Origin: UBA9300 sp032260385
GTDB lineage: Bacteria > Bacteroidota > Bacteroidia > Bacteroidales > VadinHA17
Assembly: GCA_032260385.1 (NCBI GenBank)
Contig: JAVVEL010000001.1
Coordinates: 214,841 to 278,840, forward strand
Direction: 5' to 3'
Length of the DNA stretch: 64,000 nucleotides
Shown here: positions 57,377 to 64,000 of the stretch, piece after piece
How the letters are laid out: every line of letters starts with the position of its first letter
How positions within the stretch are numbered: the stretch's first letter is position 1
The notes under the pieces: generated by a model
What the model saw: the letters and a program-made list of their open reading frames with translations, nothing else
The model's database searches: none
Told to the model about the DNA's origin: nothing
Position numbers and translations under genes: made by a program

Positions 57377-58828
57377 ATGAGCAAGAAGAAGAAACTGACC
57401 AACGCGTCAGGACGTCCCTACCATGAGAATGAAGACAGCATGACTGTTGGCAGGAGGGGTCCGGTATTGCTGCAGGATCATTACCTCCATGAGAAACTGG
57501 CACACTTTAACCGTGAGCGGATTCCCGAACGGGTGGTGCATGCAAAGGGTACCGGTGCCTTCGGGACTTTTAAGGTCACCGGCGACATCACAAAATATAC
57601 CAGGGCAAAACTCTTCGGCAAGGTGGGCAATGAATGCCGTGTCTTTGTTCGTTTCTCCACCGTAGGAGGAGAGAAAGGCAGTGCTGACACAGAACGCGAT
57701 CCCAGGGGCTTCGCCGTTAAGTTTTATACCGAAGACGGTAACTGGGACCTTGTGGGCAATAATACACCAGTATTTTTTATAAAGGATGCAAAAAAATTCC
57801 CCGACTTTATACATACCCAGAAACGCGATCCGAAAACAAACCTGAAGAGTGCTAATATGATATGGGATTACTGGAGTCTGAACCCCGAAAGCCTGCACCA
57901 GGTGATGATTCTTTTCAGCGACCGCGGCACTCCTGATGGCTACCGCTTTATGAATGGCTATGGAAGCCATACCTTCTCTATGGTAAACGCTAAAAATGAG
58001 AAGGTCTGGCTTAAGTTTCATTTTAAAACACTCCAGGGAAACAGAACCCTCTCAGGTCCGCAGGCTGATGAGATAAGGGGCAAGGATCCTGATTATTCAC
58101 AGCGCGACCTGGTAACAGCCATTGAGAAGGGCGATTATCCGAAATGGGCACTGAAAATACAGGTAATGACCGGGGAGCAGGCACAAAAATTCAAGTGGAA
58201 TCCCTTTGATGTTACAAAAGTGTGGCCTCATTCCGAATACCCTCTTATAGAAGCCGGTATAATGGAACTGAATGAGATACCTGCCAATTATTTTGCTGAT
58301 GTGGAACAGTCGGCCTTCGCTCCATCAAATACCATTGATGGTATAAGCCTTTCACCGGATAAGATGCTTCAGGGAAGAATCTTTGCATACCCTGATGCTC
58401 ACCGCTACAGGCTGGGAGCAAACTATGAGCAGATACCGGTAAACAGGCCAATAAACCAGGTGAATAATTATCAGCGCGACGGAATGATGAGGGTTGATGG
58501 CAACAGCGGTGGCAGCCCCAATTATTTCCCTAACAGCTTTGATGACATTGAAGCAGATAAGGACTACAGGGAGCCGGCTTTTGCCATTGATGGCGATATG
58601 GCTGATAGCTATTACAGGAACGAAAACGATGATGATCATTATTCCCAGCCGGCAGCACTGGTGAAGGAAGTTATGACAGATAAGGAAAGAGAAGCCACGA
58701 TAGCGAATATTATTGGCTCAATGAAAGGTATTGCGGGACCAAAGAGAGATGAGATAATCAAGAGACAGCTTGCTCATTTCGAGAAGATGGATCCCGATTT
58801 TGCCAGAAAGATCAAAGCCGGACTATAA
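57377..58828 (+). CDS. katA: Monofunctional haem catalase KatA
   Basis: Clade 3-size haem catalase of 483 residues. Distal catalytic His55 (RVVHAKGTGAFGTF) and Asn128 (LVGNNTPVFFI), and proximal haem ligand Tyr338 (RIFAYPDAHRYRLG) are in place, as are RFSTVGGEKGSADTERDPRGFAVKFYTEDGNWD and FSDRGTPDGYRFMNGYGSHTF. It follows the Fur-family gene in the same operon and would remove hydrogen peroxide. Complete and of standard length. Confidence 0.97.
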   Translation: MSKKKKLTNASGRPYHENEDSMTVGRRGPVLLQDHYLHEKLAHFNRERIPERVVHAKGTGAFGTFKVTGDITKYTRAKLFGKVGNECRVFVRFSTVGGEKGSADTERDPRGFAVKFYTEDGNWDLVGNNTPVFFIKDAKKFPDFIHTQKRDPKTNLKSANMIWDYWSLNPESLHQVMILFSDRGTPDGYRFMNGYGSHTFSMVNAKNEKVWLKFHFKTLQGNRTLSGPQADEIRGKDPDYSQRDLVTAIEKGDYPKWALKIQVMTGEQAQKFKWNPFDVTKVWPHSEYPLIEAGIMELNEIPANYFADVEQSAFAPSNTIDGISLSPDKMLQGRIFAYPDAHRYRLGANYEQIPVNRPINQVNNYQRDGMMRVDGNSGGSPNYFPNSFDDIEADKDYREPAFAIDGDMADSYYRNENDDDHYSQPAALVKEVMTDKEREATIANIIGSMKGIAGPKRDEIIKRQLAHFEKMDPDFARKIKAGL

Positions 58829-58836
58829 GCCCGCTA

Positions 58837-58869
58837 CCCCTTTTAAGGGGGTGATCCCGTGCAAACGGG
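58837..58869. terminator. Two small hairpins after katA
   Basis: CCCCTT-TT-AAGGGG (58837-58850) and CCCGT-GCAA-ACGGG (58856-58869) lie between the convergent katA and 58906 genes. Neither is followed by a long T-run, so termination is plausible but not certain. Confidence 0.4.
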
Positions 58870-58905
58870 GCCGGGGATTTTCTCCCAGCTCCCTGCCCCC
58901 TGTCA

Positions 58906-59199
58906 TCAGCCGTCCTGCATAGCTTTGTCGGTGGTGGAAGTCTTTGCCTTAATTTCTGCCTTTGCCTGATCTCTTATCTTTTTCCTCTTCCTCTTCCTGA
59001 AGTAATAATAGATGATAAACAATAGTATTGGCCCACCTATATAAACGAGGATATTCACCAGGGTGGGAGGTATGGGTTCATGCTCGTCGGGGTAGTGAGT
59101 GGGCTGCTGGGCAAGTGTGACTCCAGACTGTATGATAAAAATCATTATCATTGCAAACCCCATATATACTTTTTCTGATATTTTCTTCATAACTCTCAT
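58906..59199 (-). CDS. Small membrane protein with basic tail
   Basis: A 97-residue protein: an N-terminal hydrophobic signal or helix (GFAMIMIFIIQSGVTLAQ), a short proline-rich periplasmic loop (QPTHYPDEHEPIPPT), a second helix (LVNILVYIGGPILLFIIYYYF) and a strongly basic then mixed tail (RKRKRKKIRDQAKAEIKAKTS). I recognise no family; similar small exported or membrane proteins occur in Bacteroidota. An ATG at 59190 is also possible. Monocistronic. The 133-bp gap to the next gene shows nothing clear. Confidence 0.55.
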   Translation of the reverse strand: MRVMKKISEKVYMGFAMIMIFIIQSGVTLAQQPTHYPDEHEPIPPTLVNILVYIGGPILLFIIYYYFRKRKRKKIRDQAKAEIKAKTSTTDKAMQDG

Positions 59200-59331
59200 G
59201 CTTATATAGCAAATAAGTCAGACGTTTTGTTCATATAATCCCCCCGAAACTCAATCCCTGCTTCACCGATTTGACGGTTGCTTCCTCCCGTTTAGTACAA
59301 TCACCAGCAGCTAGCGGGCATGGCTCAACAA

Positions 59332-59874
59332 TTATACTCCGTTCCCCTTACGACTTACTGCCAGCAACCACGCCACATACAACCTTGTAACACCATACAG
59401 CACTGCATATACAGCTATTATAACAGTTGCCAGCACCGCTCCTTCAAAAGGATTAAAGACAAGTAGTATGCCTACCAGTATTGATGCGATTGCAGTTATC
59501 AGTGTCAGGGGACGGGCGGGCATTACCTCCTGTAACTTTATATAGGCCGATAATTGCATTATTCCCAGTATGATTATGAACAGCCCTATCAGGAATATTA
59601 GCAGGCCTGCTGTCACTTTGGGATAGGCAACTATAATCAGACCAATGATGGCGTAAATAATACCCTGTCCGAACAGGAACTGCCAGAATTCACTCTTCCT
59701 GCTGAGAGCCATAATGATGAGCACAATGCCTGCAATGATAGCCAGTGCTCCTATGTAAGTGGCTATTGCCACGAGGGCATTGGCAGGATTCATAAATATT
59801 ACTACGGCCAGTGTTATTGCTATCAGGCCTTTCAGCAATTCCATCCACCAGCTCCTGTTTACAGTATTGTTCAT
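59332..59874 (-). CDS. HdeD family (DUF308) membrane protein
   Basis: A 180-residue protein with six hydrophobic helices, matching HdeD/DUF308: NRSWWMELLKGLIAITLAVVIFMNPANALVAIATYIGALAIIAGIVLIIMAL, then GIIYAIIGLIIVAYPKVTAGLLIFLIGLFIIILGIMQLSAYIKL, and a last pair with SILVGILLVFNPFEGAVLATVIIAVYAVLYGVTRL. The internal repeat of helix pairs each followed by NP or YP is typical. ATG at 59874 gives a better start than the upstream frame. HdeD is tied to acid resistance in E. coli; here the role is unknown. Confidence 0.88.
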   Translation of the reverse strand: MNNTVNRSWWMELLKGLIAITLAVVIFMNPANALVAIATYIGALAIIAGIVLIIMALSRKSEFWQFLFGQGIIYAIIGLIIVAYPKVTAGLLIFLIGLFIIILGIMQLSAYIKLQEVMPARPLTLITAIASILVGILLVFNPFEGAVLATVIIAVYAVLYGVTRLYVAWLLAVSRKGNGV

Positions 59875-59964
59875 AATATCATGTTTTGTTATAACAATCT
59901 TAAAGATACACAATTCCATCCGTTTCCGCCATCCAGGTCAGACTTTGGGCTCTCAGCGAGCTTG

Positions 59965-59980
59965 TCCCGATTACTCGGGA
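59965..59980. repeat. TCCCGA-TTAC-TCGGGA hairpin
   Basis: Perfect 6-bp stem with a 4-nt loop, 8 bp beyond the stop of the gene ending at 59988. No T-run follows on the minus strand. Confidence 0.4.
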
Positions 59981-59987
59981 CTGTTCA

Positions 59988-61736
59988 TCATTCATAATTC
60001 ATAATTCGGAACCCTCCAATCCTTGTACTGTAATCTTCCGCTCCCTCCTTAAGATAATCACCTACATACCATATAGTGTGATCATCACCCGGGTCCACTG
60101 CTGTTTGTGCATAATCCATCCATCTCAGGGTGTTGGTTTGTGAGGCTTTTCCCTCGACTAGCACTGCCTCCCTAAGAGTGAGCAGTCCTTTAGGGTCGCC
60201 CGCCAGCCTGCCGGCAAAGCGCTGACCGGGATAATGATCCTTCCCCCCAAAAGAATATCCTATTCCTATATTGCCATGCTTATCCATGGCCGGGCTGCCC
60301 ATCCACCTGAAATTCTTATCAGGTGCATAGGTGCCCTGCTGGAAGAGTCTGACATCCCTCTTATCGTCTATCCTGAATTCATACCACCGCACTCCTCCGC
60401 CTCCGGCCGCTGTGTTGACAGAATGCACTGCCACTATTGATTCCTGGTTACCTATCCTGCGGTAGACCATCCTCGACATTATCTTGTCTCCCTGTGAGTC
60501 AAGCTTCTGATCGGTTCCCGGCTGTGGTACAGTTCTGGTAAGCTGACCGTTGCCGAGGTAATTGTATTCCGCGACTTCTATCTTTTCGGGTCCTTCCAGC
60601 TTTGAGCGGTATGGCTTCTCCCAGTCAACGCTGAACTTCCAGTAATATATACCGTCATCGGAGAATACATCGTTGAGCTGAATGCCCCCTGTGGCCATCA
60701 AAATATTGGGTTCCCCCTCGGGTGGCACCTGAAAACCGTCCAGGTCGGCATTATTCAGGAAGCCCACGCTGTCGATCACAAAACATATCTCCTTTGCCAG
60801 CTTGCCTTCCAGCATCTTCTCACGCTCAACCACACAGGCATGCTTCTGTATTATATCGTCACCCGTGCTTGTGGGAATATAGTAGCCGTCGGGCCATACT
60901 GCCGGCCTGGGGTAGTCAGGGAAGAGAGGACGGACAAATTCATAGCGGTAATAAGGACCCAAAGGATCGGGCCCTGTACTTATGGCATAACACATGCAGT
61001 ATGATCCTTCTTCCGTCCTTGGTCTCTGCCTCCATTCAGCCCTTCTTATTGAGTCGGCCCGGGCCTGTTCTTCAGGACTAATCTTTTCAGGGATGAATAG
61101 TTTTTCTGCTTCGCCGGGCTGGTCTTCCCTGCCGGCCATGCTGGCTTTTGCCGGATCACCATGCCCGGGAGCTTCCGGTTGAGTTTCCCTGGGAGGAAGC
61201 CTCCTGAAAATGGGCATTACTATGAGCCACCTGTCGGCCAGCTGGTCATAGCGCACAACGGCATCACCATTGTTTATCTCCTCGCAGGGTCCGCCAAATC
61301 CCCTGAAAACATTATTGGTGTTTACCGGCCCGTACAAAATTTCACCCGTGCTATCATATTTGTTGCCTTTCTTTGTGAATATAGCCATTTTGGTGTTTAT
61401 AGTCTGAACGATATGATCAGGACCAACGGCCAGTGAATTATCCGATGGATTCCTCTGCCTGGAACTTCCCTGCGGGCCCTCAAAACCATAACCCAGCCCG
61501 TCAAAGCTGGCAATAATTTCCGCCGCAGGCCTGTTCCCCTGGCTGGTCTGCTCAACAGAGGCAGCAGCTTGCTGATTGTTGATGACGGAGGATATCTCAC
61601 TTTTATTGCTAATCTTTTCTTTTAACACCATTGCAGATTCATCATTCCTGAGCGACCGTGTTACGGTCATATTGCTCTGACCAAATACCGGAAACGCCAC
61701 TATTCCCCAGATGATTGTCCATATGAATTTTTTCAT
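59988..61736 (-). CDS. Exported protein of unknown function (propeller-like)
   Basis: A 582-residue exported protein with signal peptide ending VFGQ. After a low-complexity part it has NPSDNSLAVGPDHIVQTINTKMAIFTKKGNKYDSTGEILYGPVNT, GGPCEEINNGDAVVRYDQLADRWLIVMPIF, YRYEFVRPLFPDYPRPAVWPDGYYI, and SPAMDKHGNIGIGYSFGGKDHYPGQRFAGRLAGDP, a set of repeats compatible with a beta-propeller. An Asp/Pro-rich insertion (about residues 170-240) breaks it up. No family is recognised with confidence and no T9SS domain is seen. A 223-bp repeat-rich gap lies upstream. Confidence 0.65.
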   Translation of the reverse strand: MKKFIWTIIWGIVAFPVFGQSNMTVTRSLRNDESAMVLKEKISNKSEISSVINNQQAAASVEQTSQGNRPAAEIIASFDGLGYGFEGPQGSSRQRNPSDNSLAVGPDHIVQTINTKMAIFTKKGNKYDSTGEILYGPVNTNNVFRGFGGPCEEINNGDAVVRYDQLADRWLIVMPIFRRLPPRETQPEAPGHGDPAKASMAGREDQPGEAEKLFIPEKISPEEQARADSIRRAEWRQRPRTEEGSYCMCYAISTGPDPLGPYYRYEFVRPLFPDYPRPAVWPDGYYIPTSTGDDIIQKHACVVEREKMLEGKLAKEICFVIDSVGFLNNADLDGFQVPPEGEPNILMATGGIQLNDVFSDDGIYYWKFSVDWEKPYRSKLEGPEKIEVAEYNYLGNGQLTRTVPQPGTDQKLDSQGDKIMSRMVYRRIGNQESIVAVHSVNTAAGGGGVRWYEFRIDDKRDVRLFQQGTYAPDKNFRWMGSPAMDKHGNIGIGYSFGGKDHYPGQRFAGRLAGDPKGLLTLREAVLVEGKASQTNTLRWMDYAQTAVDPGDDHTIWYVGDYLKEGAEDYSTRIGGFRIMNYE

Positions 61737-61788
61737 GATCTTTTATCCTTGGTGAACTAAAGATATAAAATTGTACCGTCCCTCCTCA

Positions 61789-61910
61789 GTGTAATCTGCG
61801 TAAATCTGCGTAATCAGTGTTCTTTAGCATCAATTTCGCTTTCAAATTCGCATTCTTTCGCATCTTTCGGTTTGCATTGCTTCGCATCATTTTCGCATTC
61901 CTTCGCATTT
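61789..61910. repeat. GTAATCTGCG and TTTCGCATT imperfect tandem array
   Basis: First part: TAATCTGCG and TAAATCTGCG repeated; second part: at least five TTCGCAT(T/C) words. It is the longest of the intergenic repeats and shares a phrase with 52484-52566. It precedes the small lipoprotein gene, with a TATATTTG box at 61913-61920. Confidence 0.6.
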
Positions 61911-61959
61911 ATTATATTTGTACCTTAATAGTATTACGATATCAGAAAATAGTAACACG

Positions 61960-62115
61960 ATGCAGTACTGGGGAAAACTGGTTCCTTCAATAATTACCAT
62001 AATAGTTATATTAATTCTTATATCATGCGGGAGCACGGGAGTAGACGGGAAACACGGTCGGGTGTATGAAGATTCTGCCGGTAGAAAGGTGTATGTTCCG
62101 GATACCGTGAAGTGA
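61960..62115 (+). CDS. Small lipoprotein, 51 residues
   Basis: A very short lipoprotein: MQYWGKLVPSIITIIVILIL then lipobox ISC, and a 28-residue hydrophilic tail (GSTGVDGKHGRVYEDSAGRKVYVPDTVK). The ATG at 61960 is preferred over the TTG at 61918. A TATATTTG promoter box lies at 61913-61920, 40 bp upstream. No family recognised; the clean signal sequence and promoter make a real gene likely. Confidence 0.55.
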   Translation: MQYWGKLVPSIITIIVILILISCGSTGVDGKHGRVYEDSAGRKVYVPDTVK

Positions 62116-62240
62116 GTTTACCTTACCTCTATCTTGCTCCTCCCTGAATTTGCCCGCCGGCAAATTATTTACGCTCGGCCCTCTTTTGTCTTTTCCTTTT
62201 AGTTCCTACATTTACAGCTTACCACCACAAATAAACAAAC

Positions 62241-62633
62241 ATGGATCTTAGCATATCAATCATAGGAGTCATAAAAAATCAATTCAATTATGCTGAACCC
62301 TCCCAGGCCGACAGTATCATGCGTTCGGTATCAACCATAGAGTTAAAGGAAGAGTTTGCAGACGGACTCTACAAGATAGAGAACTACCGTGAGCTGAACA
62401 TCCTATGGTATTTCGACAGGTCTGAAGGCTATGAGCTGCGCACCACTACCCGCTCGGGTGACTACCGCGGTGTCTTCGCCTGCTGCTCCCCACGCCGCCC
62501 AAGCGCCATAGGCCTTACACGCGTCAACCTTATCAAACGCGAAGGCAATATCCTCACTGTAACAGGCCTCGATGCCCTGAACAATACCCCTGTCCTCGAC
62601 ATAAAACCCTACCTGGAAATTCGTACCTCTTAG
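62241..62633 (+). CDS. trmO: tRNA (N6-threonylcarbamoyladenosine(37)-N6)-methyltransferase TrmO
   Basis: SAM-dependent tRNA methyltransferase of the TrmO/TsaA family, 130 residues, which methylates t6A37. The sequence follows the family's beta-barrel from the opening IGVIKNQFNYAEPSQAD through GLYKIENYRELNILWYFDRSEGYEL to the conserved GVFACCSPRRPSAIGLTRVNLIKREGNILTVTGLDALNNTPVLDIKPYL. The usual GVFATRSPxRPNPIGL reads ACCSPRRPSAIGL, a modest variation. Monocistronic. The last strand is a little shorter than in E. coli TrmO. Confidence 0.9.
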   Translation: MDLSISIIGVIKNQFNYAEPSQADSIMRSVSTIELKEEFADGLYKIENYRELNILWYFDRSEGYELRTTTRSGDYRGVFACCSPRRPSAIGLTRVNLIKREGNILTVTGLDALNNTPVLDIKPYLEIRTS

Positions 62634-62751
62634 CCTTCCCGGTCCACCGTGGCTTTAGCGTACGAAGAAGACTTAGCCTCAGCCTATTTCTAAATTATTA
62701 TTAATTTTACCTTGCTTAAACAAAATTTTACTATTTCAAAAATACACCACC

Positions 62752-63714
62752 ATGACAAAAGAAATCCTCGCAGAATCATTGAATACCGATGCGTTTATCG
62801 CAGAGAAAGTGAAAGAAATAAGGCAAGCCGTAGGAGTGGGAACCGCCATCAATGCCCTGTCGGGCGGAGTGGATTCTTCAGTAGTCACCCTGCTGGGTCA
62901 CCGTGCCCTTGGTATGAGGCTCCGGACCGTCTTTATACAGAACGGCCTGATGCGTGAGGGGGAGCCGGAGAAGGTGGCTGCCTTCTTTAAAGACCTGGGT
63001 GTTAAGGTGGAGATCATTGATGCTGAAGAGGAATTCCTTTCGGCTCTTAAGGGTATTACTGATCCTGAAGAGAAAAGGGAAGCCATAACACAAACCTTCT
63101 ACAAGGAGGTATTTGGAAGGCTGGTGCGTGAAAGCAAGTCCCTGCACCTGCTGCAGGGTACCATACTTACAGATATTGATGAGACGGTTGCCGGCATCAA
63201 GCGCCAGCACAATGTCTTTAAGCAGCTGGGGATAGACCCTCAGGAGGCCTTTGGTTACAGTATTATTGAACCACTCATACAGCTCAGGAAAGATGGCGTA
63301 AGAAAGGTGGGCAAATCACTGGGACTTACCGAAGAGTACTATGCCCGTATACCTTTTCCCGGGCCGGCACTGGCAGCACGTATTATTGGTGAAGTGACCC
63401 GCGAAAAACTCGACATAGTAAGGAAGGCTACTTCGATAACTGAAAAAAGGTTATATGAAACAGGGGCCTTCCAGTATATGGCTATATTGCATGAAGACCG
63501 TGTAACAGGTATGCGCGATGGGAAAAGGGATTTTGGCAGGCAAATTGAAATACGTTGCTGGGACAGTGTTGATGCCCGCACTGCCACACCTACAAACCTG
63601 CCCTATGAAACATTGACAAAACTGGCCAGGGAAATAATCGAAGAAGTACCCGGCATTGTGAGCGTAACCTACAACATCGCCACCAAACCACCCTCAACCA
63701 TCGAAGCCGTCTGA
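62752..63714 (+). CDS. guaA: GMP synthase ATP-pyrophosphatase subunit (stand-alone GuaA C-terminal half)
   Basis: The amination half of GMP synthase as an independent 320-residue protein: XMP plus ATP and ammonia to GMP. P-loop ALSGGVDSSVV, LLQGTILTDI, ETVAGIKRQHN, EPLIQLRKDGVRKVGKSLGL and RIPFPGPALAARIIG, with the dimerisation domain ending TYNIATKPPSTIEAV. The N-terminal glutamine amidotransferase domain is absent and no such gene is adjacent, so glutaminase must come from elsewhere, as in archaeal two-subunit GMP synthases, or this is a second enzyme beside a full GuaA. Start ATG at 62752 fits the family. Confidence 0.88.
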   Translation: MTKEILAESLNTDAFIAEKVKEIRQAVGVGTAINALSGGVDSSVVTLLGHRALGMRLRTVFIQNGLMREGEPEKVAAFFKDLGVKVEIIDAEEEFLSALKGITDPEEKREAITQTFYKEVFGRLVRESKSLHLLQGTILTDIDETVAGIKRQHNVFKQLGIDPQEAFGYSIIEPLIQLRKDGVRKVGKSLGLTEEYYARIPFPGPALAARIIGEVTREKLDIVRKATSITEKRLYETGAFQYMAILHEDRVTGMRDGKRDFGRQIEIRCWDSVDARTATPTNLPYETLTKLAREIIEEVPGIVSVTYNIATKPPSTIEAV

Positions 63715-63900
63715 CAAAACCATCCCGGTTATTTGTATCGGTTTTTCTGTTGGGCATCTTGCTATTTATCCATGGAATTCTGTTTTACCTGCTTCATAAT
63801 TCCTGAACATTAATTCATAATCCTTTTCATTATAATCATCAGGTCTCGCGAAGGGAATTCTGTTCCCGGGTGGTACTGCTAGCTCTATAAGGACAATAAT

Positions 63901-63918
63901 TTAAGCAAAAATGCTTAA
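63901..63918. repeat. Perfect 7-bp hairpin TTAAGCA-N4-TGCTTAA
   Basis: An AT-rich hairpin in the gene-free tail of the window (63715-64000), 187 bp after guaA. No T-run of note follows, so termination is uncertain. Apart from this and the palindrome at 63977-64000 I see nothing in the tail. Confidence 0.45.
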
Positions 63919-63976
63919 TTTACCGGAAATGAAAGAACGATAATTCAATTAGTAAGCGCAACGATTAAAGATCAAA

Positions 63977-64000
63977 GGTAATCGGACTAGTCCGATTACC
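63977..64000. repeat. Perfect 24-bp palindrome at the window end
   Basis: The half-site GGTAATCGGACT is followed at once by its exact reverse complement, with no loop. It reaches the last base supplied, so its true length is unknown. It could be an operator, a transposon or integration end, or a fold-back assembly artefact. Confidence 0.8.

Noticed and set aside
57407..58021. Minus-strand 204-codon frame opposite katA
   Set aside because: Catalase is unambiguous on the plus strand with catalytic residues in this region; the antisense frame shows no family.
1..64000. CRISPR arrays, tRNA or rRNA genes, insertion sequences, prophage
   Set aside because: No regularly spaced direct repeats, cloverleaf sequences, transposase or phage proteins were seen; the tandem repeats present are short, imperfect and without unique spacers.

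Overview
The window is chromosomal DNA of a member of the Bacteroidota, most likely class Bacteroidia. Evidence: type IX secretion genes (a PorP/SprF protein, a type B sorting domain, a Plug protein), upstream boxes of the form TAnnTTTG with TTG about 20 bp before instead of sigma-70/Shine-Dalgarno signals, fused E1 alpha/beta oxoacid dehydrogenase, a NagB-PIG-L fusion, and DUF4251 and GH172 (DUF2961) lipoproteins. Menaquinone by the futalosine route, Na+-pumping Nqr, NhaC, superoxide dismutase, catalase and a tungsten-type aldehyde oxidoreductase suggest a sodium-using anaerobe or microaerophile that tolerates oxygen. I saw no tRNA, rRNA, CRISPR array, insertion sequence or prophage.

Layout. 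0.1-4.6 kb: mqnB-mqnD, superoxide dismutase-nitroreductase, an exported regulatory-domain protein and proline dehydrogenase. 4.8-7.9 kb: an ECF sigma factor, a membrane-anchored PKD protein ending in a T9SS type B sorting domain, and PorP/SprF. 7.9-10.1 kb: OmpH-like protein, glycosyltransferase, FtsB/DivIC. 10.2-22.3 kb: a molybdenum/tungsten island with ThiS, ThiF-like and DUF364 proteins diverging from an aldehyde ferredoxin oxidoreductase (AOR), then a cofactor-less sulfite-oxidase-like protein, PpnP, ModE, WtpABC, MoeA, MoaA, MoaC and MogA. 22.3-31.3 kb: T9SS Plug protein, the complete nqrABCDEF operon with a strong terminator, ApbE and a small Cys-rich membrane protein. 31.4-39.5 kb: E1 fusion, NhaC, YqgE, HolA, AMP nucleosidase, an orphan HsdR-N nuclease-fold protein and a Nudix protein with a long C-terminal extension. 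39.6-52.5 kb: exported proteins, GH172, the NagB fusion, a FadL porin with a broken duplicate, and small envelope proteins. 52.6-56.7 kb: a minus-strand cobalamin riboswitch operon (btuB, beta-propeller lipoprotein, broken cobO). 56.8-64 kb: Fur/PerR-katA, small membrane proteins, TrmO and a split GMP synthase subunit, ending in a perfect 24-bp palindrome.

How the genes connect. Menaquinone made through MqnB/MqnD is the likely acceptor for Nqr; ApbE attaches FMN to NqrB and NqrC, and the Na+ gradient can drive NhaC. WtpABC would import tungstate/molybdate, the Moa/Moe/Mog proteins would build the pterin cofactor, and AOR is the most likely client. No moaD or moaE is visible, so the ThiS/ThiF-like pair beside AOR may supply pterin sulfur (inference). 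Short pyrimidine-rich imperfect repeats recur between genes and look like a dispersed intergenic family.
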